A DNA stretch of 5,437 nucleotides from Burkholderiales bacterium (GCA_020846575.1 JADLDQ010000208.1:1-5437); one strand, 5' to 3'; positions 1 through 5,437 are shown, counted from the first letter of the stretch. A program made the numbers and translations. Notes: a model not told the origin generated them from the sequence alone.

Positions 1-684
1 CCCTACGCCCGCGAGCGCTGGCGGGAACTGATCGCGCGCATCGTCGCCGCCAACCCCTGGGACGACCAGGGGATATACCTCCAGATCACCCGGGGCGCGG
101 CGCCGCGCGAGCACGCCTTCCCGAAGCAGGCAAGGCCCACCGTGTTCATCATGGCGAATCCGCTCTCGACACCGTCCGAGGCGCAGGTTCGCGACGGCGT
201 GCCGGCCATCACCCACGCGGACTTCCGCTGGCTGCGCTGCGACATCAAGTCGACCTCGCTCCTGGCGAACTGCATGCTGCGCAACCTCGCCGCGGAGGCG
301 GACTGCGCGGAGACCATCCTCATCCGCGACGGCCAGCTGGCCGAGGCCTCCGCGAGCAACGTGCTGGTGGTCAGGGCGGGCGTGGCGCTCGCCCCGCCGA
401 AATCGCACCTCATGCTCCCCGGCATCACCTACGACGTGGTGCTGGAACTGCTCGCCGCGCACCGCTTCGCCCATGAGATCCGGCCGGTCGCCGAAGCGGA
501 ACTGCGCGCGGCCGAGGAGGTGTGGATCACCTCGTCCTCGCGCGAGGTGCTGGCGGTCACCCGGCTGGACGGCAGGCCGGTCGGCGATGGCGCGCCGGGA
601 CCGGTGTTCCGCAGGGTCCATGCGCTCTACCAGCAGTTCAAGGCGCAGGTGATGCGCCGCACGGGCGAGGAGATCCGAGCCTGA
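1..684 (+). CDS. dat: D-amino acid aminotransferase (D-alanine transaminase), 5' partial
   Basis: This is a fold-type IV PLP aminotransferase that interconverts D-alanine and 2-oxoglutarate with pyruvate and D-glutamate, supplying D-amino acids for peptidoglycan in the cytoplasm. The frame is open from base 1, so the start lies outside the window; 227 residues are visible. The PLP lysine is K83 of the visible part, in RCDIKST. R36 and H38 (motif APREH) match the carboxylate-binding pair of Bacillus D-amino acid aminotransferase, and E115 (motif EASASN) matches its cofactor-side glutamate. The spacings R-to-K of 47 and K-to-E of 32 equal those of the Bacillus enzyme (R98, K145, E177, from memory), which favours Dat over branched-chain aminotransferase. 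On that numbering about 62 N-terminal residues are missing. The stop overlaps the next start as TGATG, suggesting translational coupling. In related genomes a D-alanyl-D-alanine carboxypeptidase gene often lies upstream; that part is not visible here. Confidence 0.92.
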   Translation, partial: PYARERWRELIARIVAANPWDDQGIYLQITRGAAPREHAFPKQARPTVFIMANPLSTPSEAQVRDGVPAITHADFRWLRCDIKSTSLLANCMLRNLAAEADCAETILIRDGQLAEASASNVLVVRAGVALAPPKSHLMLPGITYDVVLELLAAHRFAHEIRPVAEAELRAAEEVWITSSSREVLAVTRLDGRPVGDGAPGPVFRRVHALYQQFKAQVMRRTGEEIRA

Positions 685-953
685 TGGCCGTGCTCGAACC
701 GTCCCTGCTCGCCTTCCCGTGCGAATTCCCCATCAAGGTGATGGGGCTCACCCGCAACGGGTACGCCCAGGTCGTGCTGGAAGTGGTGAAGCGGCACGCC
801 CCCGACTTCGATCCGGGCAGCGTGGAGATGCGCGCCAGCCGCGAAGGCAAGTACCTCAGCCTCACCTTCACCATCCGCGCTGTGTCGCGCGAGCAGCTCG
901 ACGCGCTGTACCGGGAGCTGTGCGATCACCCGATGGTCAAGATGGTGCTTTGA
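684..953 (+). CDS. ybeD: DUF493 / YbeD-family small protein (UPF0250)
   Basis: This 89-residue cytoplasmic protein belongs to the YbeD family, whose E. coli member has a small ferredoxin-like or ACT-like fold. The family hallmarks are visible: FPIKVMG near residues 14-20, a central helix region, the strand KYLSLTFTI around residues 57-65, and the C-terminal HPMVKMVL. No catalytic residues are known for the family and its biochemical role is not established. Its steady position beside lipB and lipA, seen also in E. coli, suggests a link to lipoate metabolism; that is inference. The start at 684 is chosen because its ATG overlaps the dat stop (TGATG), a GAGGAG at 667-672 lies 11 bases upstream, and the resulting length fits the family. 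The frame is open further upstream, but that part lies inside dat and is not family-like. Normally lipB follows closely; here it is 542 bp away. Confidence 0.9.
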   Translation: MAVLEPSLLAFPCEFPIKVMGLTRNGYAQVVLEVVKRHAPDFDPGSVEMRASREGKYLSLTFTIRAVSREQLDALYRELCDHPMVKMVL

Positions 954-1025
954 ACGGATCGCGTGCGGCGCCCGGCGAATCCCGACTCGCGCTCGCGGGC
1001 GCGGCGGCATTCCTGCAGCGATGGC

Positions 1026-1378
1026 CTACCGGTCGAAGGGCAGTATCCTGAAGCGCCTGCGCGGTGCGACGCGCAGCGGCCGGAAATGCCGCTCGTCGAG
1101 CGTGAGCACATCGGCGAGCCCGTGCCGGCGGGCCAGCACGACGATGGACGCGTCGGCAAGGCCGAGATCCAGATCGGCGTACTGGTCGAGCACCTCGTTT
1201 GCCCTTGCGACATCGGCCGCGCCGAACGGCTCGAGCCGGTACGCGGCGGCAAGGAGCGCTCGGTGAGCTGCCGCAGCGCCTCCCGGATCGGATGCGCTGC
1301 GCTCGTGCGCCTGGCGACGGCGATGCGGCGCAGCGCGCGCTTGAACTCCTGCGGGATATAAACGGTGGTCTGCTCCAT
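1026..1378 (-). pseudogene. VapBC-type toxin-antitoxin remnant: RHH-like antitoxin N-terminus joined out of frame to PIN toxin C-terminus
   Basis: Read on the - strand, an ATG at 1378 opens an antitoxin-like frame beginning MEQTTVYIPQEFKRALRR, followed by ARRTS and IREALRQLTERS. This is typical of short CopG/ribbon-helix-helix VapB antitoxins, and family resemblance runs about 45 residues, to 1244. Resemblance then moves to another frame: from 1241 to the TAG at 1026, 71 residues match the C-terminal half of a PIN-domain VapC ribonuclease, with LGLADASIV (acidic D at 1152-1154), TLDERHF (D at 1095-1097) and a final RFRILPF. The N-terminal half of the PIN domain, carrying its first catalytic aspartate and glutamate, is absent, so ribonuclease activity is not expected. 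A proline sits in IREAL's preceding helix (AAHPIREAL) where relatives usually have leucine, a further sign of decay. The simplest reading is an internal deletion joining vapB to vapC. Both frames remain stop-free across the scar. Family assignment is from memory of sequence patterns, not a search. Confidence 0.8.
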
Positions 1379-1397
1379 GCCATACACCGTACCATAC
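1375..1397 (-). promoter_or_regulatory. Possible residual antitoxin operator with repeated CCATAC motifs
   Basis: On the + strand CCATGC (1375-1380), CCATAC (1380-1385) and CCATAC (1392-1397) lie over and just upstream of the antitoxin start codon. The two exact copies start 12 bases apart, about one helical turn, which would suit paired ribbon-helix-helix dimers. VapB antitoxins usually bind such sites to repress their own promoter. No promoter boxes are clear here, and the motif is short, so this is a tentative call. Confidence 0.25.
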
Positions 1398-1414
1398 GCG
1401 CTGCGGCGCGCGCT

Positions 1415-1435
1415 GCGGCGGGCCGCGGCCGCCGC
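1415..1435. other. Strong GC hairpin upstream of lipB
   Basis: GCGGCGG (1415-1421) and CCGCCGC (1429-1435) form a perfect 7-bp all-GC stem around the 7-base loop GCCGCGG. It lies 60 bases upstream of the lipB start and outside any gene. If transcribed it would fold firmly, but there is no T-run after it, so it is not a classical terminator. In DNA this GC-rich such stems can arise by chance. Confidence 0.4.
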
Positions 1436-1495
1436 GCCAGCGGCGCGGGACGCTCGTGCCTTCGCGGCATCGCCGCAGGCGCTCCATCCTTGAAC

Positions 1496-2167
1496 ATGCT
1501 GATTCCGATGCAGCAAGACGCGTCCCCGGTCCGGCATCGCGGTGACCCGGCCGGCGCGCGCATCCGCCTGCTTGCCCTGGGTCGGACCGCATTCGGCGAC
1601 ACCTACCAGGCCATGCGCCGCTTCACCGCCGGGCGCACCGGCGAGACGGCGGACGAGTTGTGGCTCACCGAGCACCCGCCGGTCTACACCGCCGGCGTCG
1701 CGGCGCGCAGCGAGCATTTCCCGCGCTCGGCGGCGACCATCCCGCTCTTGCACGCCGACCGCGGCGGACAGATCACCTATCACGGGCCGGGCCAGGCGAT
1801 CGCCTACGCGATGCTCGACCTCGGCCGGCGCGGCTTCGGCGTGCGGGAACTGGTGTCGCGGCTGGAGCAGGGCGCCATCGACTTGCTCGCCACCTATAAT
1901 GTGCAGGCCGGGCGCAGGGCCGGCGCGCCGGGCGTCTACGTGGACGGCGCCAAGGTCGCCGCGCTCGGCCTGCGCATCCGCCGCGGCTGCTCCTATCACG
2001 GCATCGCGCTCAACGTCGACATGGACCTCTCCCCTTTCCAGGCGATCGACCCCTGCGGCTTCCCGGGGCTGCGCGTCACCGACTGCCGCTCGCTCGGCAT
2101 CGCCGCCGGCATGGAGGAGATCGGCGCGCGCTTCGCCGGCATCCTCCTCGCGCAACTGGAACGCTGA
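1496..2167 (+). CDS. lipB: Octanoyl-ACP:protein N-octanoyltransferase (lipoate biosynthesis)
   Basis: LipB moves the octanoyl group from octanoyl-ACP to the lipoyl-domain lysine of glycine cleavage H protein and 2-oxoacid dehydrogenase E2 subunits, through a thioester on a cysteine. From the ATG at 1496 the protein has 223 residues, close to E. coli LipB. Visible signatures are the RGGQITYHGPGQ motif (residues 89-100), the catalytic lysine K153 in DGAKVAALG, RIRRGCSYHG, ALNVDMDLSPF and the acyl-carrying cysteine C187 in DPCG. The start is uncertain: ATG at 1496 or 1508, neither with a good Shine-Dalgarno sequence. The conserved part begins at about residue 22 (RIRLLALG), so there is a short extra N-terminal tail, rich in polar residues, compared with E. 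coli. No later ATG or GTG in frame precedes the conserved core. The stop overlaps the lipA start (TGATG). Confidence 0.95.
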   Translation: MLIPMQQDASPVRHRGDPAGARIRLLALGRTAFGDTYQAMRRFTAGRTGETADELWLTEHPPVYTAGVAARSEHFPRSAATIPLLHADRGGQITYHGPGQAIAYAMLDLGRRGFGVRELVSRLEQGAIDLLATYNVQAGRRAGAPGVYVDGAKVAALGLRIRRGCSYHGIALNVDMDLSPFQAIDPCGFPGLRVTDCRSLGIAAGMEEIGARFAGILLAQLER

Positions 2168-3105
2168 TGCAGCCCGGCGACAAACACAAGGGCGAGGGCA
2201 AGACGCGCAAGGCGGCGATCCCCATCGTCCCCGCCGCACCGCAGCGCAAGCCGGACTGGATCCGGGTGAAGGCGCCCGGCCCCGGGAGCCGCTTTCACGA
2301 CATCACGCGCGTGCTGCGCGAGCAGCGGCTGCACACCGTATGCGAGGAGGCTTCCTGCCCCAACATCGGGGAGTGCTTCGGCAAGGGCACCGCGACCTTC
2401 ATGATCCTGGGCGACATCTGCACCCGGCGCTGCCCGTTCTGCGACGTCGCCCACGGCCGGCCGCTCGCCCCGGACCCCGAGGAGCCGCTGCACCTGGCGC
2501 GGACCATCGCGTCGCTGGCGCTGCGCTACGTGGTGATCACCAGCGTGGACCGCGACGACCTGAAGGACGGCGGCGCGCGCCACTTCACGGACTGCATCCG
2601 CGCGCTGCGCGAGCGCTCGCCGGGCACGGTGATCGAGGTGCTGGTGCCCGATTTCCGCGGGCGGCTGGAACGCGCGCTCGACGTCCTGGACGCCTGCCCG
2701 CCGGACGTCATGAACCACAACCTGGAGACGGTCCCGCGCCTGTACCGCACCGCCCGCCCGGGCGGCGACTACGCGCACTCGCTCGCGCTGCTCTCGGCGT
2801 TCAAGAACCGCCATCCCACGGTCCCGACCAAGTCGGGTCTGATGGTGGGGCTGGGCGAGCGCGACGACGAGATCCTCGCGGTGATGCGCGACCTGCGCGC
2901 GCACCGGGTGGACATGCTCACCATCGGCCAGTACCTGCGGCCCTCCGTGCACCACCTGCCGGTGGCGCGCTACGTGCATCCCGAGGGCTTCGCGCTGTTC
3001 GAGCGCGAGGCGCGCGCACTCGGCTTCTCTCACGCCGCGGTGGGGCCGCTGGTGCGCTCCTCCTACCACGCCGAGCGTCAGGCGCACGCGGCCGGAGTGG
3101 TCTGA
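2167..3105 (+). CDS. lipA: Lipoyl synthase, radical SAM
   Basis: LipA inserts sulfur at C6 and C8 of the protein-bound octanoyl chain made by LipB, giving the lipoyl cofactor; its auxiliary 4Fe-4S cluster is the sulfur source. All cluster ligands are present: the auxiliary CX4CX5C at C59, C64 and C70 (CEEASCPNIGEC), the radical SAM CX3CX2C at C85, C89 and C92 (CTRRCPFC), and the C-terminal RSSYHA with serines 298-299 that supply the last ligand of the auxiliary cluster. Other family blocks include YVVITSVDRDDL, LVPDFRGR, NHNLETVPR and TKSGLMVGLGE. At 312 residues it is slightly shorter than E. coli LipA, through a shorter N-terminus. The start at 2167 overlaps the lipB stop, with a weak GGA at 2158-2160, so translation is probably coupled. 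It is a complete, normal-looking gene. Confidence 0.98.
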   Translation: MQPGDKHKGEGKTRKAAIPIVPAAPQRKPDWIRVKAPGPGSRFHDITRVLREQRLHTVCEEASCPNIGECFGKGTATFMILGDICTRRCPFCDVAHGRPLAPDPEEPLHLARTIASLALRYVVITSVDRDDLKDGGARHFTDCIRALRERSPGTVIEVLVPDFRGRLERALDVLDACPPDVMNHNLETVPRLYRTARPGGDYAHSLALLSAFKNRHPTVPTKSGLMVGLGERDDEILAVMRDLRAHRVDMLTIGQYLRPSVHHLPVARYVHPEGFALFEREARALGFSHAAVGPLVRSSYHAERQAHAAGVV

Positions 3106-3108
3106 GCT

Positions 3109-3135
3109 GCGCGGCCGGCGTTAAGCCGGCGTCGC
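3109..3135. terminator. Hairpin between convergent lipA and acyl-CoA synthetase genes
   Basis: GCCGGC (3114-3119) pairs with GCCGGC (3125-3130) around the loop GTTAA. After two mismatches three further pairs form (3109-3111 with 3133-3135). The hairpin fills the 31-bp gap between two stop codons facing each other, where a shared bidirectional terminator is expected. There is no T-tract on either side, so it would be a non-canonical or weak terminator. Confidence 0.45.
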
Positions 3136-3136
3136 T

Positions 3137-5269
3137 TCACTTCTCCACGAATTCCACCAGCGCGTCCACGCCGCAGGCGCCACGGCCCCGTTCCAGCACG
3201 ATGAACGGGTTGATGTCGATGCCGCGCACGGTGTCCGCGTTGGCGGCGGCGAACACCGACAGGCGGCTGAGCGCGCGCGCGAGCGCCTGGATGTCGGCCG
3301 GCGCGCGCCCGCGCGCTCCCGCCAGCAGCGCGTACCCCCGGATGTCGCCGATCATCTCCCGCGCCTCGCGCGGCGAGATCGGCGCCACCCGGAAGGCCAC
3401 GTCGCGGTAGATCTCGACGAACACGCCGCCGATACCGAACATCACCACCGGCCCGAGGGCCGGGTCGCAGCTCGCCCCGATGATGGTCTCCACGCCGCCC
3501 TGAATCTGGTGCGCCACCAGCACCCCCTGGAGCTGCGCTCCCGGCGCCGCCTTGCGGGCGCGGCGCAGCACGAGGTCGTGCGCGTTGCCGACCGCGCGGC
3601 GATCGGTGAGTCCGAGGATCACGCCGCCGATGTCGGACTTGTGAGCGATGTCGGGCGAGGCGAGCTTGAGCACCACCGGGAACCCCATCCCGGCGGCGGC
3701 GCGTTCGGCCGCGAGCCGCGAGACGGCGAGCCGCCGCGGCGCGAACGGGATCCCGGCCCGCTCCAGCAGGTCCATCGCCTCGTGCTCGCCCAGTCTGCCC
3801 CGCGGCAGGACGCGCAGGCTCCCGGGCACGCGCGGCGCCGGCGGCAGCGCCTTCGCCCGCACCACGCGCGCGCCGAAGCGCGCCAGCGCCGCGACCACTT
3901 CCAGCGCGCGGCGCGGCTCTTCGTACATCAGGAATCCCTTCTCCCGCCAGGCGGCGAGAACCTCGGCGCTTCCCATCATGCTGATCACCACCAGCCGGCC
4001 GGGAAATTCCTCGCAGACCGGGACGATCTGCTCGAGGATCCGGTCCCGCAGCACGGGGATCGTTCCGGCGACCGAGAGGAAGATCACCACCGCGTCATGG
4101 CCGCCCTCGTCCAGGAGCGCCCTCAGGCTGTGGCCGAAGACGCTCACGTCCTGCGCCCACAGGGCGGTCGGATCGACGGGATTCCTCGCCGAACCGTGGG
4201 GAAAGACCTCGAGCAGCCGGCGCTGCGCGCTCGCGGGCAGCGCCGGCACCGCCAGCCCCAGCTCTTCGGCGTAGTCCGCCATCAGCGCGCCGACACCGCC
4301 CGAGACGGTGACCATCCCCACCTCGGCCCTGGCCGGGTAGCGGCCGTGCGTGGTCGCCAGGGCCACGTCGACCAGCTCGTCGATGGTGCGCGCGCGGTGC
4401 ACGCCGGTCTGGGCGCATAGGCCGTCGAACGCGGCATCCGACCCGGTCAGCGCCCCGGTGTGCGAACGCGCCGCCTCGCCGCCGATCTGCGAGCGGCCGG
4501 ACTTGAGCAGCACCACCGGCTTGCCGGCCTGGCGCGCGAGGCGCAGGGCGCGCAGCAGTCGTCCGGGATCGGGGCTGCCCTCCATGTACACCATGATCGC
4601 GCGGGTCTGCGGGTCCTGCGCAAACCAGGCGATGCAGTCGGCCACCTGCACGTCGGCCTGGTTGCCGGTGGTGATCCACTTGGCGAAGCCCACGCCGCGC
4701 GCGCGCCCGAGCTCGTACACGTGGCCGCCGACCGCGCCGCTCTGGCTCACCAGGCTGATGCTGCCGCTCGCCGGCGCAGGGTCCTCGTCCCCGCGGAACA
4801 GGGTGAGAAAGGTCGGGTAGAAGCGGCGCGCGAAGTTGATCACGCCCATGCAGTTGGGGCCGAGCATGCGCATCCCCGCGGCGCGCGCGATCGCGGCGAT
4901 GCGTTCCTGACGAGCGCGACCCTCCTCGCCCAGCTCGCCGAAACCGGCGGTGATCACGATGGCGGCGCGCACGCCTTTCGCGGCGCAGGCGCGCACCGCG
5001 TCCTCGACGGCCGCCGCGGGCACGGCGATGAAGGCGCAATCCACCGTGCCCTCCACCGCGGCGAGCGAAGGATAGGCGCGCATGCCCTGCACTTGCGCCG
5101 CGCCGGGATTGATGGGATAGACGCGACCGCGAAAGCCACCCAGCCGCGCCCAGCGCGCCGGGCGCCCGCCGTACTTGTGCGGGTCGGAAGAGGCGCCGAT
5201 GACCGCCAGCGATTCGGCCATGAAAAAGGGAGCGATGGACGCGTGATCGAACAGGTCGTTGTCGTTCAT
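3137..5269 (-). CDS. NDP-forming acyl-CoA synthetase (acetate--CoA ligase family, ATP-grasp)
   Basis: This 710-residue cytoplasmic enzyme belongs to the superfamily of ADP-forming acetyl-CoA synthetases, which couple acyl-CoA and acid interconversion to ATP/ADP through a phosphohistidine. Domains in order: CoA-binding Rossmann domain (about 20-145, with AVIGASSDP and GPNCMG at 137-142), the succinyl-CoA-synthetase-like ligase region (about 170-470, with SLVSQSGAVGG from 172), and a C-terminal ATP-grasp domain (about 490-705, with HKSDIGGV at 543-550, GIGGVFVEIYRD and IDINPF). The likely phosphorylated histidine is H270 in RSHTGALTGSD. There is no GNAT domain, so it is not a Pat/PatZ-type lysine acetyltransferase as it stands. 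The substrate cannot be read from sequence; acetate, other short or medium acids, or dicarboxylates such as pimelate (PauA is a relative) are possible. The start at 5269 is preferred over ATGs at 5284 and 5299 because AGGA ends 7 bases upstream and the predicted promoter overlaps 5299. It is transcribed alone, towards lipA. Confidence 0.9.
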   Translation of the reverse strand: MNDNDLFDHASIAPFFMAESLAVIGASSDPHKYGGRPARWARLGGFRGRVYPINPGAAQVQGMRAYPSLAAVEGTVDCAFIAVPAAAVEDAVRACAAKGVRAAIVITAGFGELGEEGRARQERIAAIARAAGMRMLGPNCMGVINFARRFYPTFLTLFRGDEDPAPASGSISLVSQSGAVGGHVYELGRARGVGFAKWITTGNQADVQVADCIAWFAQDPQTRAIMVYMEGSPDPGRLLRALRLARQAGKPVVLLKSGRSQIGGEAARSHTGALTGSDAAFDGLCAQTGVHRARTIDELVDVALATTHGRYPARAEVGMVTVSGGVGALMADYAEELGLAVPALPASAQRRLLEVFPHGSARNPVDPTALWAQDVSVFGHSLRALLDEGGHDAVVIFLSVAGTIPVLRDRILEQIVPVCEEFPGRLVVISMMGSAEVLAAWREKGFLMYEEPRRALEVVAALARFGARVVRAKALPPAPRVPGSLRVLPRGRLGEHEAMDLLERAGIPFAPRRLAVSRLAAERAAAGMGFPVVLKLASPDIAHKSDIGGVILGLTDRRAVGNAHDLVLRRARKAAPGAQLQGVLVAHQIQGGVETIIGASCDPALGPVVMFGIGGVFVEIYRDVAFRVAPISPREAREMIGDIRGYALLAGARGRAPADIQALARALSRLSVFAAANADTVRGIDINPFIVLERGRGACGVDALVEFVEK

Positions 5270-5276
5270 GGCCGTT

Positions 5277-5280
5277 TCCT
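5277..5280 (-). promoter_or_regulatory. Ribosome binding site of the acyl-CoA synthetase gene
   Basis: On the - strand AGGA, within AGGAAACGGC, ends 7 bases before the ATG at 5269. This is the best-spaced Shine-Dalgarno sequence among the three candidate starts and decides the start codon. Confidence 0.7.
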
Positions 5281-5297
5281 GCATGTAAACCGGGCGC

Positions 5298-5306
5298 ATT
5301 AGAACA
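5298..5306 (-). promoter_or_regulatory. Extended -10 promoter of the acyl-CoA synthetase gene
   Basis: On the - strand TGT followed by TCTAAT forms an extended -10 element (TGn plus 5 of 6 matches to TATAAT), unusually AT-rich for this DNA. No good -35 box lies 16-18 bases upstream, which an extended -10 can tolerate. Transcription would begin near 5291, giving a leader of about 20 bases that contains the AGGA at 5277-5280. The ATG at 5299 would lie inside the promoter and could not be translated from this transcript. Confidence 0.45.
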
Positions 5307-5350
5307 CAGGGTCAGCGCCGGCGACCCGGTCCGCGCCCCAGCGCGCGCCA

Positions 5351-5437
5351 GCGCGCGACTGCCGCGGCGGCGCCAGCGCGCGGCCGCCGCGGCGGCGCCA
5401 GCGCGCGGCCGCCGCGGCGGCGCCAGCGCGCGGCCGC
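5351..5437. repeat. 25-bp GC-only tandem repeat array, continuing past the window
   Basis: Units lie at 5351-5375, 5376-5400 and 5401-5425, with the first 12 bases of a fourth at 5426-5437. Units two and three are identical; the first differs at two positions (GACT in place of GGCC near base 8). A 10-base half-unit, GCGCGCGCCA, precedes at 5341-5350. Units two and three each contain the 14-bp perfect palindrome GCCGCCGCGGCGGC (5383-5396 and 5408-5421). Because 25 is not a multiple of three, it is unlikely to be a simple in-frame protein repeat. It lies upstream of the acyl-CoA synthetase promoter. There are no unique spacers, so it is not a CRISPR array. Its role is unknown. Confidence 0.85.

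Larger units (their letters stand above)
954..1495. other. Extended gap between ybeD and lipB, filled by an antisense toxin-antitoxin scar
   Basis: These 542 bases hold no intact gene. From 954 to 1025 I see only GC-rich DNA with a weak 5-bp stem (988-992 with 999-1003), not a convincing terminator. From 1026 to 1378 the - strand carries a fused antitoxin and toxin remnant, described separately. From 1379 to 1397 there are short direct repeats that may be the old operator. From 1398 to 1495 the DNA is extremely GC-rich with a strong hairpin (1415-1435). I could not identify a + strand promoter for lipB with good -35 and -10 boxes, so lipB and lipA may depend on read-through from dat-ybeD or on a promoter I cannot recognise. 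Confidence 0.8.

Noticed and set aside
988..1003. Hairpin CGCGC/GCGCG after ybeD as a terminator
   Set aside because: Five base pairs and no T-run; easily expected by chance in this composition.
1341..1362. TTGAAC and TATAAA as a lipB promoter on the + strand
   Set aside because: The spacing is only 10 bases instead of about 17, and the sequence is explained by the antisense antitoxin codons for VYIPQEFK.
1542..3410. Long stop-free + strand frame across lipB, lipA and beyond
   Set aside because: It is in the third frame over two certain genes, with arginine/alanine/proline-rich low-complexity translation; an effect of high GC.
3509..4420. Long + strand frame antisense to the acyl-CoA synthetase
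   Set aside because: Histidine/arginine-rich translation, no family resemblance, no start signal; a mirror of the real gene's codon bias.
4095..5039. Long - strand frame opposite-phase to the acyl-CoA synthetase
   Set aside because: Overlaps the well-supported gene on the same strand in another frame and translates to arginine-rich sequence with no recognisable motif.
3137..5269. Protein lysine acetyltransferase of the Pat/PatZ type
   Set aside because: The acyl-CoA synthetase-like part is complete but no GNAT domain is encoded at either end.
5341..5437. CRISPR array
   Set aside because: Units are directly adjacent with no unique spacers between them.

Overview
The window is very GC-rich, with third codon positions almost all G or C. 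Gene order dat-ybeD-lipB-lipA and the protein sequences suggest a proteobacterium, most likely a betaproteobacterium or a close relative. This placement is inferred from gene order and protein style only; no rRNA or other marker is present.

Layout. On the + strand, the 3' part of a D-amino acid aminotransferase gene (dat, 1-684, cut by the window edge) overlaps the start of a small DUF493/YbeD-family gene (684-953) through a TGATG junction. A 542-bp gap (954-1495) follows, then lipB (1496-2167), which joins lipA (2167-3105) through another TGATG overlap. LipB moves an octanoyl group from octanoyl-ACP to lipoyl domains and LipA inserts the two sulfurs, so this pair is the complete de novo lipoate pathway. 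On the - strand, convergent to lipA and only 31 bp from it, lies a 710-residue NDP-forming acyl-CoA synthetase (3137-5269). It has a recognisable ribosome binding site and an extended -10 promoter.

The gap before lipB is not empty. On the opposite strand it carries the remains of a VapBC-type toxin-antitoxin pair. The first 45 or so residues of a ribbon-helix-helix-like antitoxin (1378-1244) run straight into the last 71 residues of a PIN-domain toxin (1241-1026) in a different reading frame. The antitoxin C-terminus and the toxin N-terminus, with its first catalytic acidic residues, are gone. This looks like an internal deletion in a cassette that had inserted into the lip cluster.

The last 87 bases (5351-5437), upstream of the acyl-CoA synthetase gene, are a 25-bp direct tandem repeat, each later unit containing a 14-bp perfect palindrome. 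The window stops in the middle of a unit. I found no tRNA, rRNA, CRISPR array or intact mobile element. Most of the window is ordinary housekeeping DNA; the toxin-antitoxin scar and the terminal repeat are the two unusual parts.
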